Below the pieces are notes generated by a model that worked only from the letters and a program-made list of their open reading frames with translations, searched no databases and was not told the DNA's origin. Both the position numbers and the translations under genes were made by a program. DNA of 24,900 nucleotides from Lachnospiraceae bacterium (GTDB taxonomy: Bacteria > Bacillota > Clostridia > Lachnospirales > Lachnospiraceae). Positions 6,522-13,721 of this stretch are shown one piece after another. Positions within the stretch are counted from its first letter, which is position 1, and each line of letters starts with the position of its first letter. Where the stretch lies: the NCBI GenBank assembly GCA_900753305.1, contig CAADYR010000014.1:1-24900 (forward strand), given 5' to 3'.

Positions 6522-8264
6522 ATGAAGCGTGTACTTTTGATTGCAGTGAATGCAAAATATATTCATTCCAATCCAGCAGTTTACAGTCTCAAAGCATATG
6601 CACAGGCCGCATTGGAAGATCTGAATGTAGAGATTGACATTGCAGAATATACGATCAATCAGAATACAGAGAACATTTTGGCAGATATTTACCGGCGTAA
6701 GCCGGATATAGCTGCCTTTTCATGCTATATATGGAATTGGAATACCATACAGGGGCTTTTACCGGAAATTCCCAAACTTTTGCCGGAAACAAAGTTGTGG
6801 CTGGGTGGACCTGAGGTATCATTTCATGCAGAGAAAATTTTGGAGCAGTATTCATATCTTGATGGCATCATGGTTGGTGAAGGGGAACAGACTTTTACTG
6901 AGCTGGTGCGTTTCTACCAGACTGAGGAGGGGAGTCTTTTGGATATCAAAGGACTTGTATTGCCAACTGGTCGAACTCCTGTAAGGGAACTGACAGATAT
7001 GAACAGGCTTCCTTTTTTATATAAAGATTTGGAACGCTTTGCGAACCGCATTATATATTATGAGTCACAGCGGGGATGTCCTTTCAGGTGTGCATATTGT
7101 CTTTCGGCCATTGATAAGAGCGTGCGGCTGAGAGATCTTGATACAGTGAAGCAGGAGTTGCAGTTCTTTCTGGATCACAAAGTATCACAGGTAAAGTTCA
7201 TTGACAGGACGTTTAACTGTAATGCGGTACATGCCCTGTCAATCTGGAGATATTTACTGGAAAATGACAATGGTGTCACTAATTTTCACTTTGAAATAGC
7301 AGCAGACCTGATGACAGAAGAAGAACTGGATATTTTGAAGCAGATGCGTCCGGGTTTGATCCAGTTGGAAATCGGTGTACAGTCTACGAATGAGAAGACT
7401 TTGCATGCGATCAATCGTTATATGAGTCTGGAACATTTACAACAGGTGGTAGCCCGGATTCATAGTTTTCATAATATTCATCAGCATCTGGATCTGATCG
7501 CGGGACTGCCGTATGAAGATTATGACAGCTTTGTCACTTCCTTTAATGATGTGTATGCCATGAAGCCACAGCAGTTGCAGCTTGGATTCCTTAAGGTGCT
7601 TAAGGGGTCCCCTATTGAGGAAAGAGCAGAAGAATATGGAATTGTATACAACAGTCGTCCTCCTTATGAAGTGTTGTATTCTAAATGGCTGCCATATGAT
7701 GACGTTCTCAGGCTCAAGGGAATTGAAGAAATGGTAGAACTGTATTATAACAGTTGCCAGTTTACCCATACACTTCCTGTATTGGAACAGGAGTTTACGT
7801 CTGCGTTTGCAATGTATGAGGCTTTGTCGCAGTATTATGAAGAGAAGGGATATTATGTTAATACTCCGGCGAGGGCATATCGATATCAGGTATTACTGGA
7901 GTTTGCTGAGGCTAAAGCACCGGCGAGAAAAGAATTATATGCGCAGCTTTTGACTTTTGATATATATTTGAGAGAAAATCTGAAGAGTCGCCCATCATTT
8001 ACTCCTGTATGGCAGCAGAATGAGGAGGAAAAGGAACAGATCAGGGCTTTTTACAGACAGGAAGCACAGAAGCCGCAATACCTGAAGGGGTATGAAGGAT
8101 ATCAGCCACAACAGTTAATGAAGATGACGCATATAGAGTATTTTACTTATTCAGTGTGGGAAGAAAGCACGGAAATGACACAAATGTCAGAAAAAGTGCC
8201 GGTACTATTTGATTATCAGAAGAGAAATCCCCTGACCTATGATGCTGCATATTATCTGATATAA
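6522..8264 (+). CDS. B12-binding-domain radical SAM protein (DUF4080 type)
   Basis: A 580-residue protein. The N-terminal part (about 1-140) resembles the cobalamin-binding Rossmann domain found in many radical SAM enzymes (AFSCYIWNW, LWLGGPEVSF, GIMVGEGEQTF). It is followed by a radical SAM core with C186-x3-C190-x2-C193 in GCPFRCAYC, which should hold the 4Fe-4S cluster, and QVKFIDRTFN and LIQLEIGVQS strand motifs of the barrel. The C-terminal 200 residues match what I know as DUF4080. The substrate is unknown; related enzymes perform methyl transfers or ring contractions, but a functional claim would be inference. ATG 6522 is preferred over a GTG at 6513 because AGAAGG at 6508-6513 overlaps the GTG and is 8 bases before the ATG. 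Confidence 0.85.
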   Translation: MKRVLLIAVNAKYIHSNPAVYSLKAYAQAALEDLNVEIDIAEYTINQNTENILADIYRRKPDIAAFSCYIWNWNTIQGLLPEIPKLLPETKLWLGGPEVSFHAEKILEQYSYLDGIMVGEGEQTFTELVRFYQTEEGSLLDIKGLVLPTGRTPVRELTDMNRLPFLYKDLERFANRIIYYESQRGCPFRCAYCLSAIDKSVRLRDLDTVKQELQFFLDHKVSQVKFIDRTFNCNAVHALSIWRYLLENDNGVTNFHFEIAADLMTEEELDILKQMRPGLIQLEIGVQSTNEKTLHAINRYMSLEHLQQVVARIHSFHNIHQHLDLIAGLPYEDYDSFVTSFNDVYAMKPQQLQLGFLKVLKGSPIEERAEEYGIVYNSRPPYEVLYSKWLPYDDVLRLKGIEEMVELYYNSCQFTHTLPVLEQEFTSAFAMYEALSQYYEEKGYYVNTPARAYRYQVLLEFAEAKAPARKELYAQLLTFDIYLRENLKSRPSFTPVWQQNEEEKEQIRAFYRQEAQKPQYLKGYEGYQPQQLMKMTHIEYFTYSVWEESTEMTQMSEKVPVLFDYQKRNPLTYDAAYYLI

Positions 8265-8309
8265 ACCGGCAGGCTATAGGAAGGCGTAATTATCAGTATG
8301 GAGGAAAGA

Positions 8310-8966
8310 ATGGATATGAATAAAAGGACGCAGGCAATTCTGGATGCACTGGATGAAAGATATGGTACAGATGTTGCCTGTCACTTGCATTACGAAACAC
8401 CGTGGCAGCTTTTGATCGCTACAATTCTGAGTGCGCAGTGTACGGATGCCAGAGTGAATATCGTTACGAAGGATCTGTTTGTCAAGTATCCTGGAATTGA
8501 GGCTTTTGCCCGGGCTGATATTGCCGAATTGGAAGATGATATCCGTTCTATTGGATTCTATCACAGTAAAGCAAAGAATATCATAACCTGTTGTCAGAGG
8601 CTTCATACGGAATACCATGATGAGGTTCCATCGACAATAGAAGACTTAACAAGTCTGGCAGGTGTGGGACGCAAAACTGCCAATGTGATCCGTGGCAATG
8701 TATTTCATGAGCCAAGTATTGTAGTGGACACACATGTGAAGCGTATCAGCAGACGTCTGGGCTTTACCAGAGAAGAAGATCCTGAGAAGATAGAATATGA
8801 ACTGATGAAAGTGATTCCAAAGGATCACTGGATACGTTATAACATTCAGATCATCTCGTTTGGAAGAGAGATATGTAAGGCACCAACACCTAAGTGTGAA
8901 GAATGTTTCCTGCAAAGCTATTGTAAAAGTTCGGATAAAAGGTCAAAGGGTAAGGGGACAAAATGA
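8310..8966 (+). CDS. nth: Endonuclease III, DNA glycosylase/AP lyase
   Basis: Base-excision repair enzyme that removes oxidised pyrimidines and cleaves the abasic site. About 218 residues, normal for the family. The helix-hairpin-helix segment LAGVGRKTANV contains the catalytic Lys122, and Asp140 in VVDTHVKRI is the second catalytic residue. The 18-residue distance equals that in the E. coli enzyme (K120, D138). The C-terminal iron-sulfur loop is intact: C189-x6-C196-x2-C199-x5-C205. The start is uncertain among ATGs at 8298, 8310 and 8316; GGAGG at 8300-8304 favours 8310 or 8316. The gene lies 45 bases after the radical SAM gene and its stop overlaps the start of the exonuclease, so repair and nuclease genes are translated together. 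Confidence 0.95.
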   Translation: MDMNKRTQAILDALDERYGTDVACHLHYETPWQLLIATILSAQCTDARVNIVTKDLFVKYPGIEAFARADIAELEDDIRSIGFYHSKAKNIITCCQRLHTEYHDEVPSTIEDLTSLAGVGRKTANVIRGNVFHEPSIVVDTHVKRISRRLGFTREEDPEKIEYELMKVIPKDHWIRYNIQIISFGREICKAPTPKCEECFLQSYCKSSDKRSKGKGTK

Positions 8967-9718
8967 TACAGGATTATGTAGTGTTGGATCTTGAAACTAC
9001 AGGGCTTAGTCCAAAAAGTGACAGAATCATTGAAATCGGTGCAGCAAGAGTCAGACAGGGCAAGGTTGAGGAAGTTTATTCTACTTTTGTAAACCCCGGA
9101 AGACTGCTTACAGAACATACAATAGAGCTTACGGGAATACGGGATGAGAATCTTTTGGATGCACCGCTGATAGAGGACGTATTAGAGCCTTTTTTGGATT
9201 TTATCGGGAATGACTGTCTTTTAGGTCATAATATTTTGTTCGATTATTCTTTCGTGAAAAAGGCAGCAGTGAATCATAAGTTGTCTTTTGAAAAGGATGG
9301 AATCGATACATTACGGATAGCCAGACGATTTTTGACACAGGTGCCAAGCAAAAGACTGGGAGATCTGTGCGGGTATTATAATATACCAATTACTGCACAC
9401 AGAGCATTGGGAGATGCTCTGGCAACTCATGCGCTATATGGAAGATTATGTGATGAATTTTATGAGAAGGAAGCGGATACGTTTAAGCCACATAAACTTA
9501 TATTCAGTGTGAAGAAAGAAAGCCCCATCACGCTAAAACAGAAAGAGCAGCTTGTAAGATTATGTGACAGATATGCAATAATATTAAAAGAGGGACAGAT
9601 GATCGCCCCAATTGAACATGTAACTGCAACATGGATCGATATGAATACGCTGACCAGAAATGAGGCAAGCCGACTTTATGACAGAGTGATAACTGTCTAT
9701 GGCGGTTCCAGGTCATGA
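8963..9718 (+). CDS. DnaQ-like 3'-5' exonuclease with C-terminal extension
   Basis: A 251-residue DEDDh-family exonuclease. All five active-site residues are visible: D9 and E11 in LDLETTG, D94 in GHNILFDYSF, and H146 and D151 in AHRALGDA. The exonuclease domain ends near residue 165. A further 85 residues contain SPITLKQKEQLVRLCDRY and MNTLTRNEASRLYDRVI, a helical pattern I associate with small auxiliary modules appended to nucleic-acid enzymes in Firmicutes. Its start overlaps the nth stop as ATGA, implying translational coupling. It could serve as a proofreading or repair exonuclease acting alongside endonuclease III; PolC itself is much larger, so this is a stand-alone enzyme. Its stop overlaps that of the convergent downstream gene. 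Confidence 0.9.
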   Translation: MIQDYVVLDLETTGLSPKSDRIIEIGAARVRQGKVEEVYSTFVNPGRLLTEHTIELTGIRDENLLDAPLIEDVLEPFLDFIGNDCLLGHNILFDYSFVKKAAVNHKLSFEKDGIDTLRIARRFLTQVPSKRLGDLCGYYNIPITAHRALGDALATHALYGRLCDEFYEKEADTFKPHKLIFSVKKESPITLKQKEQLVRLCDRYAIILKEGQMIAPIEHVTATWIDMNTLTRNEASRLYDRVITVYGGSRS

Positions 9719-10321
9719 TAACATTTCTTCCAGTTTATGGATGATGGAATCTTTCATCATTGTATTGAGAGAAGAGGCCGAGTGGATCAGCTTTTGGATC
9801 TTATCAGGAGTTCCTTCCTGCTGATAAATGGATGCCAGAAGATAATAGCTTTTACTTACGTCTGTACCGGTAGAAACGGCAAATTCCAGAACTTCTTTTG
9901 CAAGCTGCATTTCCCCGGCATTTACCAGACATTGAGCGAGTTTATGCAATATAGTCACCATGTTGGTATAATGGGAATCATATTCTGTCAGTACGGTAAT
10001 GTTGGCGGTTCCGTATGTGAGTTTGAGATCTGTATTGCTGATGCCTGTAAGATTTACTATAGGCAATGCAGACAGATCCTGCAGATCCTTGAGGTAGTCA
10101 CGGATTTCTTCCGTGGTGGAAACAGGATGCATTTGTAATATGGACTCAGGGATTGTGATATAGTGCAGGGAATCCAGGGATTTTTTACGTGTACTGTTAG
10201 CACGGTATTCCTTATCCCAGAACTTTTTCTCTGCCAGTTCGCCTGCTTTATCAGAGCGTTTTGTAGTATATAAAACTACTGCACATAACAGTAGAAAACT
10301 TGCCAAAAACTTTAAATTCAT
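9713..10321 (-). CDS. Hypothetical signal-anchored protein with TPR-like C-terminus
   Basis: A 202-residue protein read on the minus strand. Residues about 3-19 are hydrophobic after a single Lys and form a signal anchor or signal peptide; there is no lipobox, since the Cys in LLLCAVVLY is followed by more hydrophobic residues. The middle segment is polar without recognised motif. The last 75 residues (NMVTILHKLAQCLVNAG, LAKEVLEFAVSTGTD, SYYLLASIYQQEG) have the paired-helix spacing of tetratricopeptide repeats, suggesting a protein-binding role at the membrane. An AAGGAT-like ribosome site precedes the ATG. Its final codons overlap the stop of the exonuclease gene by six bases, leaving no room for a separate terminator. 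It is divergent from the small membrane peptide gene. Confidence 0.75.
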   Translation of the reverse strand: MNLKFLASFLLLCAVVLYTTKRSDKAGELAEKKFWDKEYRANSTRKKSLDSLHYITIPESILQMHPVSTTEEIRDYLKDLQDLSALPIVNLTGISNTDLKLTYGTANITVLTEYDSHYTNMVTILHKLAQCLVNAGEMQLAKEVLEFAVSTGTDVSKSYYLLASIYQQEGTPDKIQKLIHSASSLNTMMKDSIIHKLEEMLS

Positions 10322-10344
10322 TTATAATATCCTTTCAGTAGTGT

Positions 10345-10350
10345 ATTATA
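10345..10350 (-). promoter_or_regulatory. Possible -10 box of the minus-strand TPR-like gene
   Basis: On the minus strand this reads TATAAT, 24 bases before the start codon. No good -35 element is found at 16-18 bases, so the call rests on the -10 alone. Confidence 0.35.
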
Positions 10351-10367
10351 GTTATGGAGATGAATAT

Positions 10368-10475
10368 ATGAACATGAATCATAAAAAAACGCAGAGGATC
10401 ATAGCTGCTGTCATAGCAGTTATTCTGGTTCTTGCCATGATCGTGCCAAGTTTGATCTATGTACTTGGGGTTTAG
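10368..10475 (+). CDS. Small single-pass membrane peptide (35 residues)
   Basis: A short ORF reading MNMNHKKTQRIIAAVIAVI, then LVLAMIVPSLIYVLGV and a TAG stop. It has a basic N-terminus (HKKTQR) and one hydrophobic helix of about 23 residues, so it would insert with its N-terminus inside. GGAGA at 10356-10360 with a 7-base spacer is a proper ribosome site. I recall similar tiny KKTQ-plus-helix proteins in Lachnospiraceae, but cannot name a function. It is the only reading frame in the gap between the TPR-like gene and the VanW gene, and may share the operon of the latter. Confidence 0.65.
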   Translation: MNMNHKKTQRIIAAVIAVILVLAMIVPSLIYVLGV

Positions 10476-10478
10476 TTC

Positions 10479-10498
10479 TGAACGGCCCATTCCGTTCA
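10479..10498 (+). other. Intergenic hairpin upstream of the VanW gene
   Basis: TGAACGG at 10479-10485 pairs perfectly with CCGTTCA at 10492-10498 around a 6-base loop, four bases after the small peptide gene. Only TATAATTGT follows, so it is at best a weak terminator; it may also act in either direction or as an operator. Confidence 0.4.
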
Positions 10499-10580
10499 TA
10501 TAATTGTACAACGGATGTTATGTAAATGACAAGCATTAGTTGTAGTCTCTGTGTCCGGTGTAAAGGAACAGGGAGGAGAA

Positions 10581-12170
10581 ATGAGGAAAATTATGAAAAG
10601 AGTAATTGGAAAAATGTCTGCATGGCTGCTGGCACTGTCTGCAGTGTTGCTTATATGGAGCAATACAGCGCAGGCTAAAAGTCAGGATACGACCATTTTG
10701 GACGGTGTGTATGTGGAGGACATAGATTTATCGGGCATGACGGGGGAGGAAGCCATGCAGGCGGTAAATGATTTTGTTGACACATTGAAACAGAAAGTTG
10801 TTACGTTTGGGACAGTTGGTGATCATTATGTAGCGGTCACGACTGGCGATCTGGGGATATCCTGGGTCAATACCCAGATTATCGAGGAAGCAACAGGACT
10901 TGGTAAAGAAGGAAATATCGTACAACGTTATAAAGCAATTCAGGATCTGAAACATGGCAGGAAAGTGTATAAGCTGGAATTGAGTCTGGATAAGGATCTG
11001 ATCCGTACAATTATGCAGGAACAGTGTGCGGAGTATGATGTAGAGGCTGTAAATGCACAGCTTACCCGTTCAAATGGAGCTTTTCAGATTGTAGAGGGAC
11101 AGACCGGCGAAGCAGTAAATATTGAAAAATCACTGGATAAGACCTATGATTATCTGACCAATGGATGGGATTATCAGGATGCTTCTATTGATCTGGTCAT
11201 TGATGTTACAGAGCCAAAGGGTGATGCAGAACAGCTTGCCAAAGTAAAGGATGTACTTGGAAGTTATACTACAAGTTATTCTACCAGTGGCAGTGCCAGA
11301 TGCAAGAATGTAGAGAATGGATGCCGTCTGATCAATGGTACGACACTTTATCCCGGGGATGAATTCTCCACACTTGACAAAATATCACCTTTTACAGAGG
11401 CGAATGGTTATTATCCTGCCGGTTCTTATCTGAACGGCATGGTAGTAGACAGTCTGGGAGGCGGTATCTGTCAGGTATCTACAACTTTATATAATGCAGT
11501 CCTTTTATCCGAACTGGAGGTTACACAGAGAAGTAATCACTCTATGATCATCAGTTATGTGAAACCATCTATGGATGCAGCAATCGCAGAGTCCTCCGGC
11601 AAGGATTTCAAGTTTGTAAATAATCTGGATTATCCAGTCTACATAGAGGGATATACAAGCAACAAGCAGATTACTTTCGTGATCTATGGCGTAGAAACCA
11701 GGGATCCGGGACATAAAGTAAGATATGAAAGTGAAGTTTTAGGCAAGACAGAACCAGATTCAGAGAAGATCATTGCAGATTCTTCCCAGAGTATTGGCTT
11801 TGTAGATGTACAGTCTGCACACATCGGATATAAGGCGCAGTTATGGAAGATCGTAGAAGAGAATGGTGTGGAAGTCAGCCGTGAGGTTATTAATACCAGC
11901 AGTTATAAGATGACGCCCAGAACAGCTACGGTTGGCGTCAAGACAGATAATGCTGCGTATGCCAGCAGAATACAGGCTGCAATCGCAAGTGGCAGTATTA
12001 ATACAGTAAAAGCAGAAGCAGCAGCGATCAAAGCTGAGGCAGCAGCGGCAGCAACTATGACACAGGAAGAGCAGGCAGCAGCGCAGCAGCAGGCAGCACT
12101 GGAGGCTTATTATAAGGCATTACAGGAACAGCAGGCAGCGGCACAGCAGCAGGATACAACAACACCATAG
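10581..12170 (+). CDS. Exported VanW/G5-domain envelope protein
   Basis: A 529-residue protein. A basic start and hydrophobic core end at an AQA signal peptidase site near residue 33. Residues about 45-200 resemble the peptidoglycan-binding-4 domain that often precedes VanW (GVYVEDIDLSGMTGEEA). The VanW domain runs from about 227 to 370, with NGTTLYPGDEFS, GGGICQVSTTLYNA (from residue 293) and RSNHSMIISYV. A G5-like domain lies at about 393-455. The tail, from about 470, is rich in Ala and Gln and ends in DTTTP. ATG 10581 follows GGAGGAG closely; a GTG at 10551 is possible but puts charged residues before the signal. VanW proteins act at the cell wall, though their biochemical role is not settled; vancomycin resistance should not be inferred. 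It leads an operon with the next gene 18 bases away. Confidence 0.88.
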   Translation: MRKIMKRVIGKMSAWLLALSAVLLIWSNTAQAKSQDTTILDGVYVEDIDLSGMTGEEAMQAVNDFVDTLKQKVVTFGTVGDHYVAVTTGDLGISWVNTQIIEEATGLGKEGNIVQRYKAIQDLKHGRKVYKLELSLDKDLIRTIMQEQCAEYDVEAVNAQLTRSNGAFQIVEGQTGEAVNIEKSLDKTYDYLTNGWDYQDASIDLVIDVTEPKGDAEQLAKVKDVLGSYTTSYSTSGSARCKNVENGCRLINGTTLYPGDEFSTLDKISPFTEANGYYPAGSYLNGMVVDSLGGGICQVSTTLYNAVLLSELEVTQRSNHSMIISYVKPSMDAAIAESSGKDFKFVNNLDYPVYIEGYTSNKQITFVIYGVETRDPGHKVRYESEVLGKTEPDSEKIIADSSQSIGFVDVQSAHIGYKAQLWKIVEENGVEVSREVINTSSYKMTPRTATVGVKTDNAAYASRIQAAIASGSINTVKAEAAAIKAEAAAAATMTQEEQAAAQQQAALEAYYKALQEQQAAAQQQDTTTP

Positions 12171-12188
12171 GCAACAGGAGCAAAACAG

Positions 12189-13217
12189 ATGGATTTCGGC
12201 AAATTACCGGAGCATATATATGAACGTTCCGTACATAAAGTGATTCATACAACCGAATATCAGAAAATTACAGTGAATGGCGCGGGTCTGGGGGCAGACT
12301 GCGCCATTTTGCCCGATGAAAAGGGCTATCTGGTAACAACGCAGGGCTCTGCAGATGGAGCAGATGTCAAGGTTGCCATGAGGGCATTTTATGCAGGACT
12401 GAATAAACTGGCAGCCACAGGAGTTTTCCCGGAGCAGTCATCAGTCTGTGCCAGTCTTAATGTTGCTGCTCCACATTCCCTTACAGACGAGGAGCGTAAC
12501 AAGTCAGAGATGCATCTGAGAGAATGCATACGATGGGCGTCTGAGGCTGCTCTTACGAATAAAGTAACTATTATATCAGCAGAAGTAAATATTGTACCGG
12601 CTATGCAGACGTATTATGCGACTGCGACTTTTACCGCGCGAGCGGGTCAGGCTGCCATTGTCCGTATACAGGATGAAAAGGCAGGAAAAGATGTGGTTAT
12701 GACCAAATGGCTGGGACTTGAAGGTACATCCCTGATCGCATCACAGCGTATGAAGGAACTTGCATCACGTTATCCTTTGGGACTGGTAGAACAGGCAGCG
12801 GATTTTGATAGATTTCTATCGTCAGTTCCGGAGGCTGCTACCGCCGTGCAGTCCGGCGTCAATGCAATACAGGCAGTCAGAGAAGGCGGTATATTTGGCG
12901 GTCTCTGGCAGCTTGCCAAGGCAAATGGCGTTGGACTGGTCATAGACTTAAAACAAATTCCTGTAAAACAGGAAACGATAGAAGTGTGCGAGTTTTATGA
13001 CGTAAATCCTTATGAACTGCTTTCAGGCGGAAGCATGCTCATGATAACAGAAGGCGGTACCAGACTGGTATCAGAACTTGCCGAACAGGGCATATCTGCG
13101 GCGGTAATAGGACGAACGACGGATAATAATGACCGCATACTGGTAAATGACGAGGAAAAAAGATTTCTGGAGCCTGCAAGGCATGATTCGCTTTACAGAG
13201 TTCTGACAACATCATAG
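12189..13217 (+). CDS. AIR-synthase-related (PurM/HypE-like) protein
   Basis: A 342-residue protein of the PurM/HypE/ThiL/SelD superfamily, whose members bind ATP at a shared fold. The N-terminal half has GAGLGADCAILPD followed by an LVTTQGSADG strand and the helix AFYAGLNKLAATGVFPE, which correspond to the glycine-aspartate ATP-binding region. The C-terminal half resembles HypE: EGGIFGGLWQLAKANGVGL, then KQIPV, then CEFYDVNPYELLSGGSMLM. HypE proper needs a conserved C-terminal Cys that is absent here (the protein ends in LYRVLTTS), and no hydrogenase gene is nearby, so a hydrogenase-maturation role is unlikely. AGGAG at 12176-12180 fixes the start. Placement between VanW and an Lrp-aminotransferase pair suggests an amino-acid-related or housekeeping role. 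Confidence 0.82.
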   Translation: MDFGKLPEHIYERSVHKVIHTTEYQKITVNGAGLGADCAILPDEKGYLVTTQGSADGADVKVAMRAFYAGLNKLAATGVFPEQSSVCASLNVAAPHSLTDEERNKSEMHLRECIRWASEAALTNKVTIISAEVNIVPAMQTYYATATFTARAGQAAIVRIQDEKAGKDVVMTKWLGLEGTSLIASQRMKELASRYPLGLVEQAADFDRFLSSVPEAATAVQSGVNAIQAVREGGIFGGLWQLAKANGVGLVIDLKQIPVKQETIEVCEFYDVNPYELLSGGSMLMITEGGTRLVSELAEQGISAAVIGRTTDNNDRILVNDEEKRFLEPARHDSLYRVLTTS

Positions 13218-13226
13218 TGGAAAGGT

Positions 13227-13721
13227 ATGAGTGAATATATGAGAGAACAGATATTAACGATTATAGAGAAGAACAGCAGAATAGATCTCAAGGAACTGGC
13301 TATTATCCTTGGTGTGGAAGAAGTAGATATTGTCAATGAGATGGAGCAGATGGAGAAGGAAGGTATCATCTGTGGTTACCATACTCTGATCGACTGGGAA
13401 AAGACAAATGTTGAGAAGGTCAATGCATTAATTGAAGTACGTGTGACACCTCAGAGAGGACATGGATTTGACAGCATTGCAGAAAGAATCTATAAATATC
13501 CGGAAGTACATGCTGTATATCTGATATCCGGTGGTTATGATCTGCTGGTAAGTCTGGAAGGAAAGACTTTAAAGGAAGTGTCCAATTTCGTATCCGATAA
13601 GTTGTCTACTCTGGATTCTGTGCTGAGTACAGCAACTCATTTTATCCTTAAAAAGTATAAGGATCACGGAACGATCCTTGGCAAGAAAGAAACTGATGAA
13701 AGGATACAGGTGACACCATGA
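13227..13721 (+). CDS. Lrp/AsnC-family transcription regulator (AlaR-like)
   Basis: A 164-residue regulator. Residues 6-60 form the winged helix-turn-helix (QILTIIEKNSRIDLKELAIILGVEEVDIVNEMEQMEKEGII), written here in parts as IDLKELAIILGVE followed by VNEMEQMEKEGIICGY. Residues 65-145 form the effector-binding RAM domain (ALIEVRVTPQRGHGFD, VYLISGGYDLLV). The gene overlaps the aminotransferase start as ATGA, so both are made together. This matches the alaR-alaT (yugG-yugH) pair of Bacillus subtilis, where the regulator controls the alanine transaminase. GGAAAGG lies very near the ATG at 13227; an in-frame ATG at 13239 is a second candidate. Regulation of its own operon is inferred from the family. 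Confidence 0.88.
   Translation: MSEYMREQILTIIEKNSRIDLKELAIILGVEEVDIVNEMEQMEKEGIICGYHTLIDWEKTNVEKVNALIEVRVTPQRGHGFDSIAERIYKYPEVHAVYLISGGYDLLVSLEGKTLKEVSNFVSDKLSTLDSVLSTATHFILKKYKDHGTILGKKETDERIQVTP

Noticed and set aside
9737..10138. Plus-strand reading frame opposite the TPR-like gene
   Set aside because: The minus-strand frame has signal anchor, helical repeats and a ribosome site; the plus-strand one has none and an irregular composition.
12001..12160. CAG/GCA repeats as a CRISPR or tandem-repeat array
   Set aside because: They are in-frame Ala/Gln codons inside the VanW gene without regular unit and spacer structure.
10581..12170. Vancomycin resistance from the VanW domain
   Set aside because: VanW-domain proteins are widespread in Clostridia, and no vanA/H/X-type ligase, dehydrogenase or dipeptidase gene is near.
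12189..13217. Hydrogenase maturation protein HypE
   Set aside because: The C-terminal cysteine of HypE is missing and no other hydrogenase or hyp gene is present.
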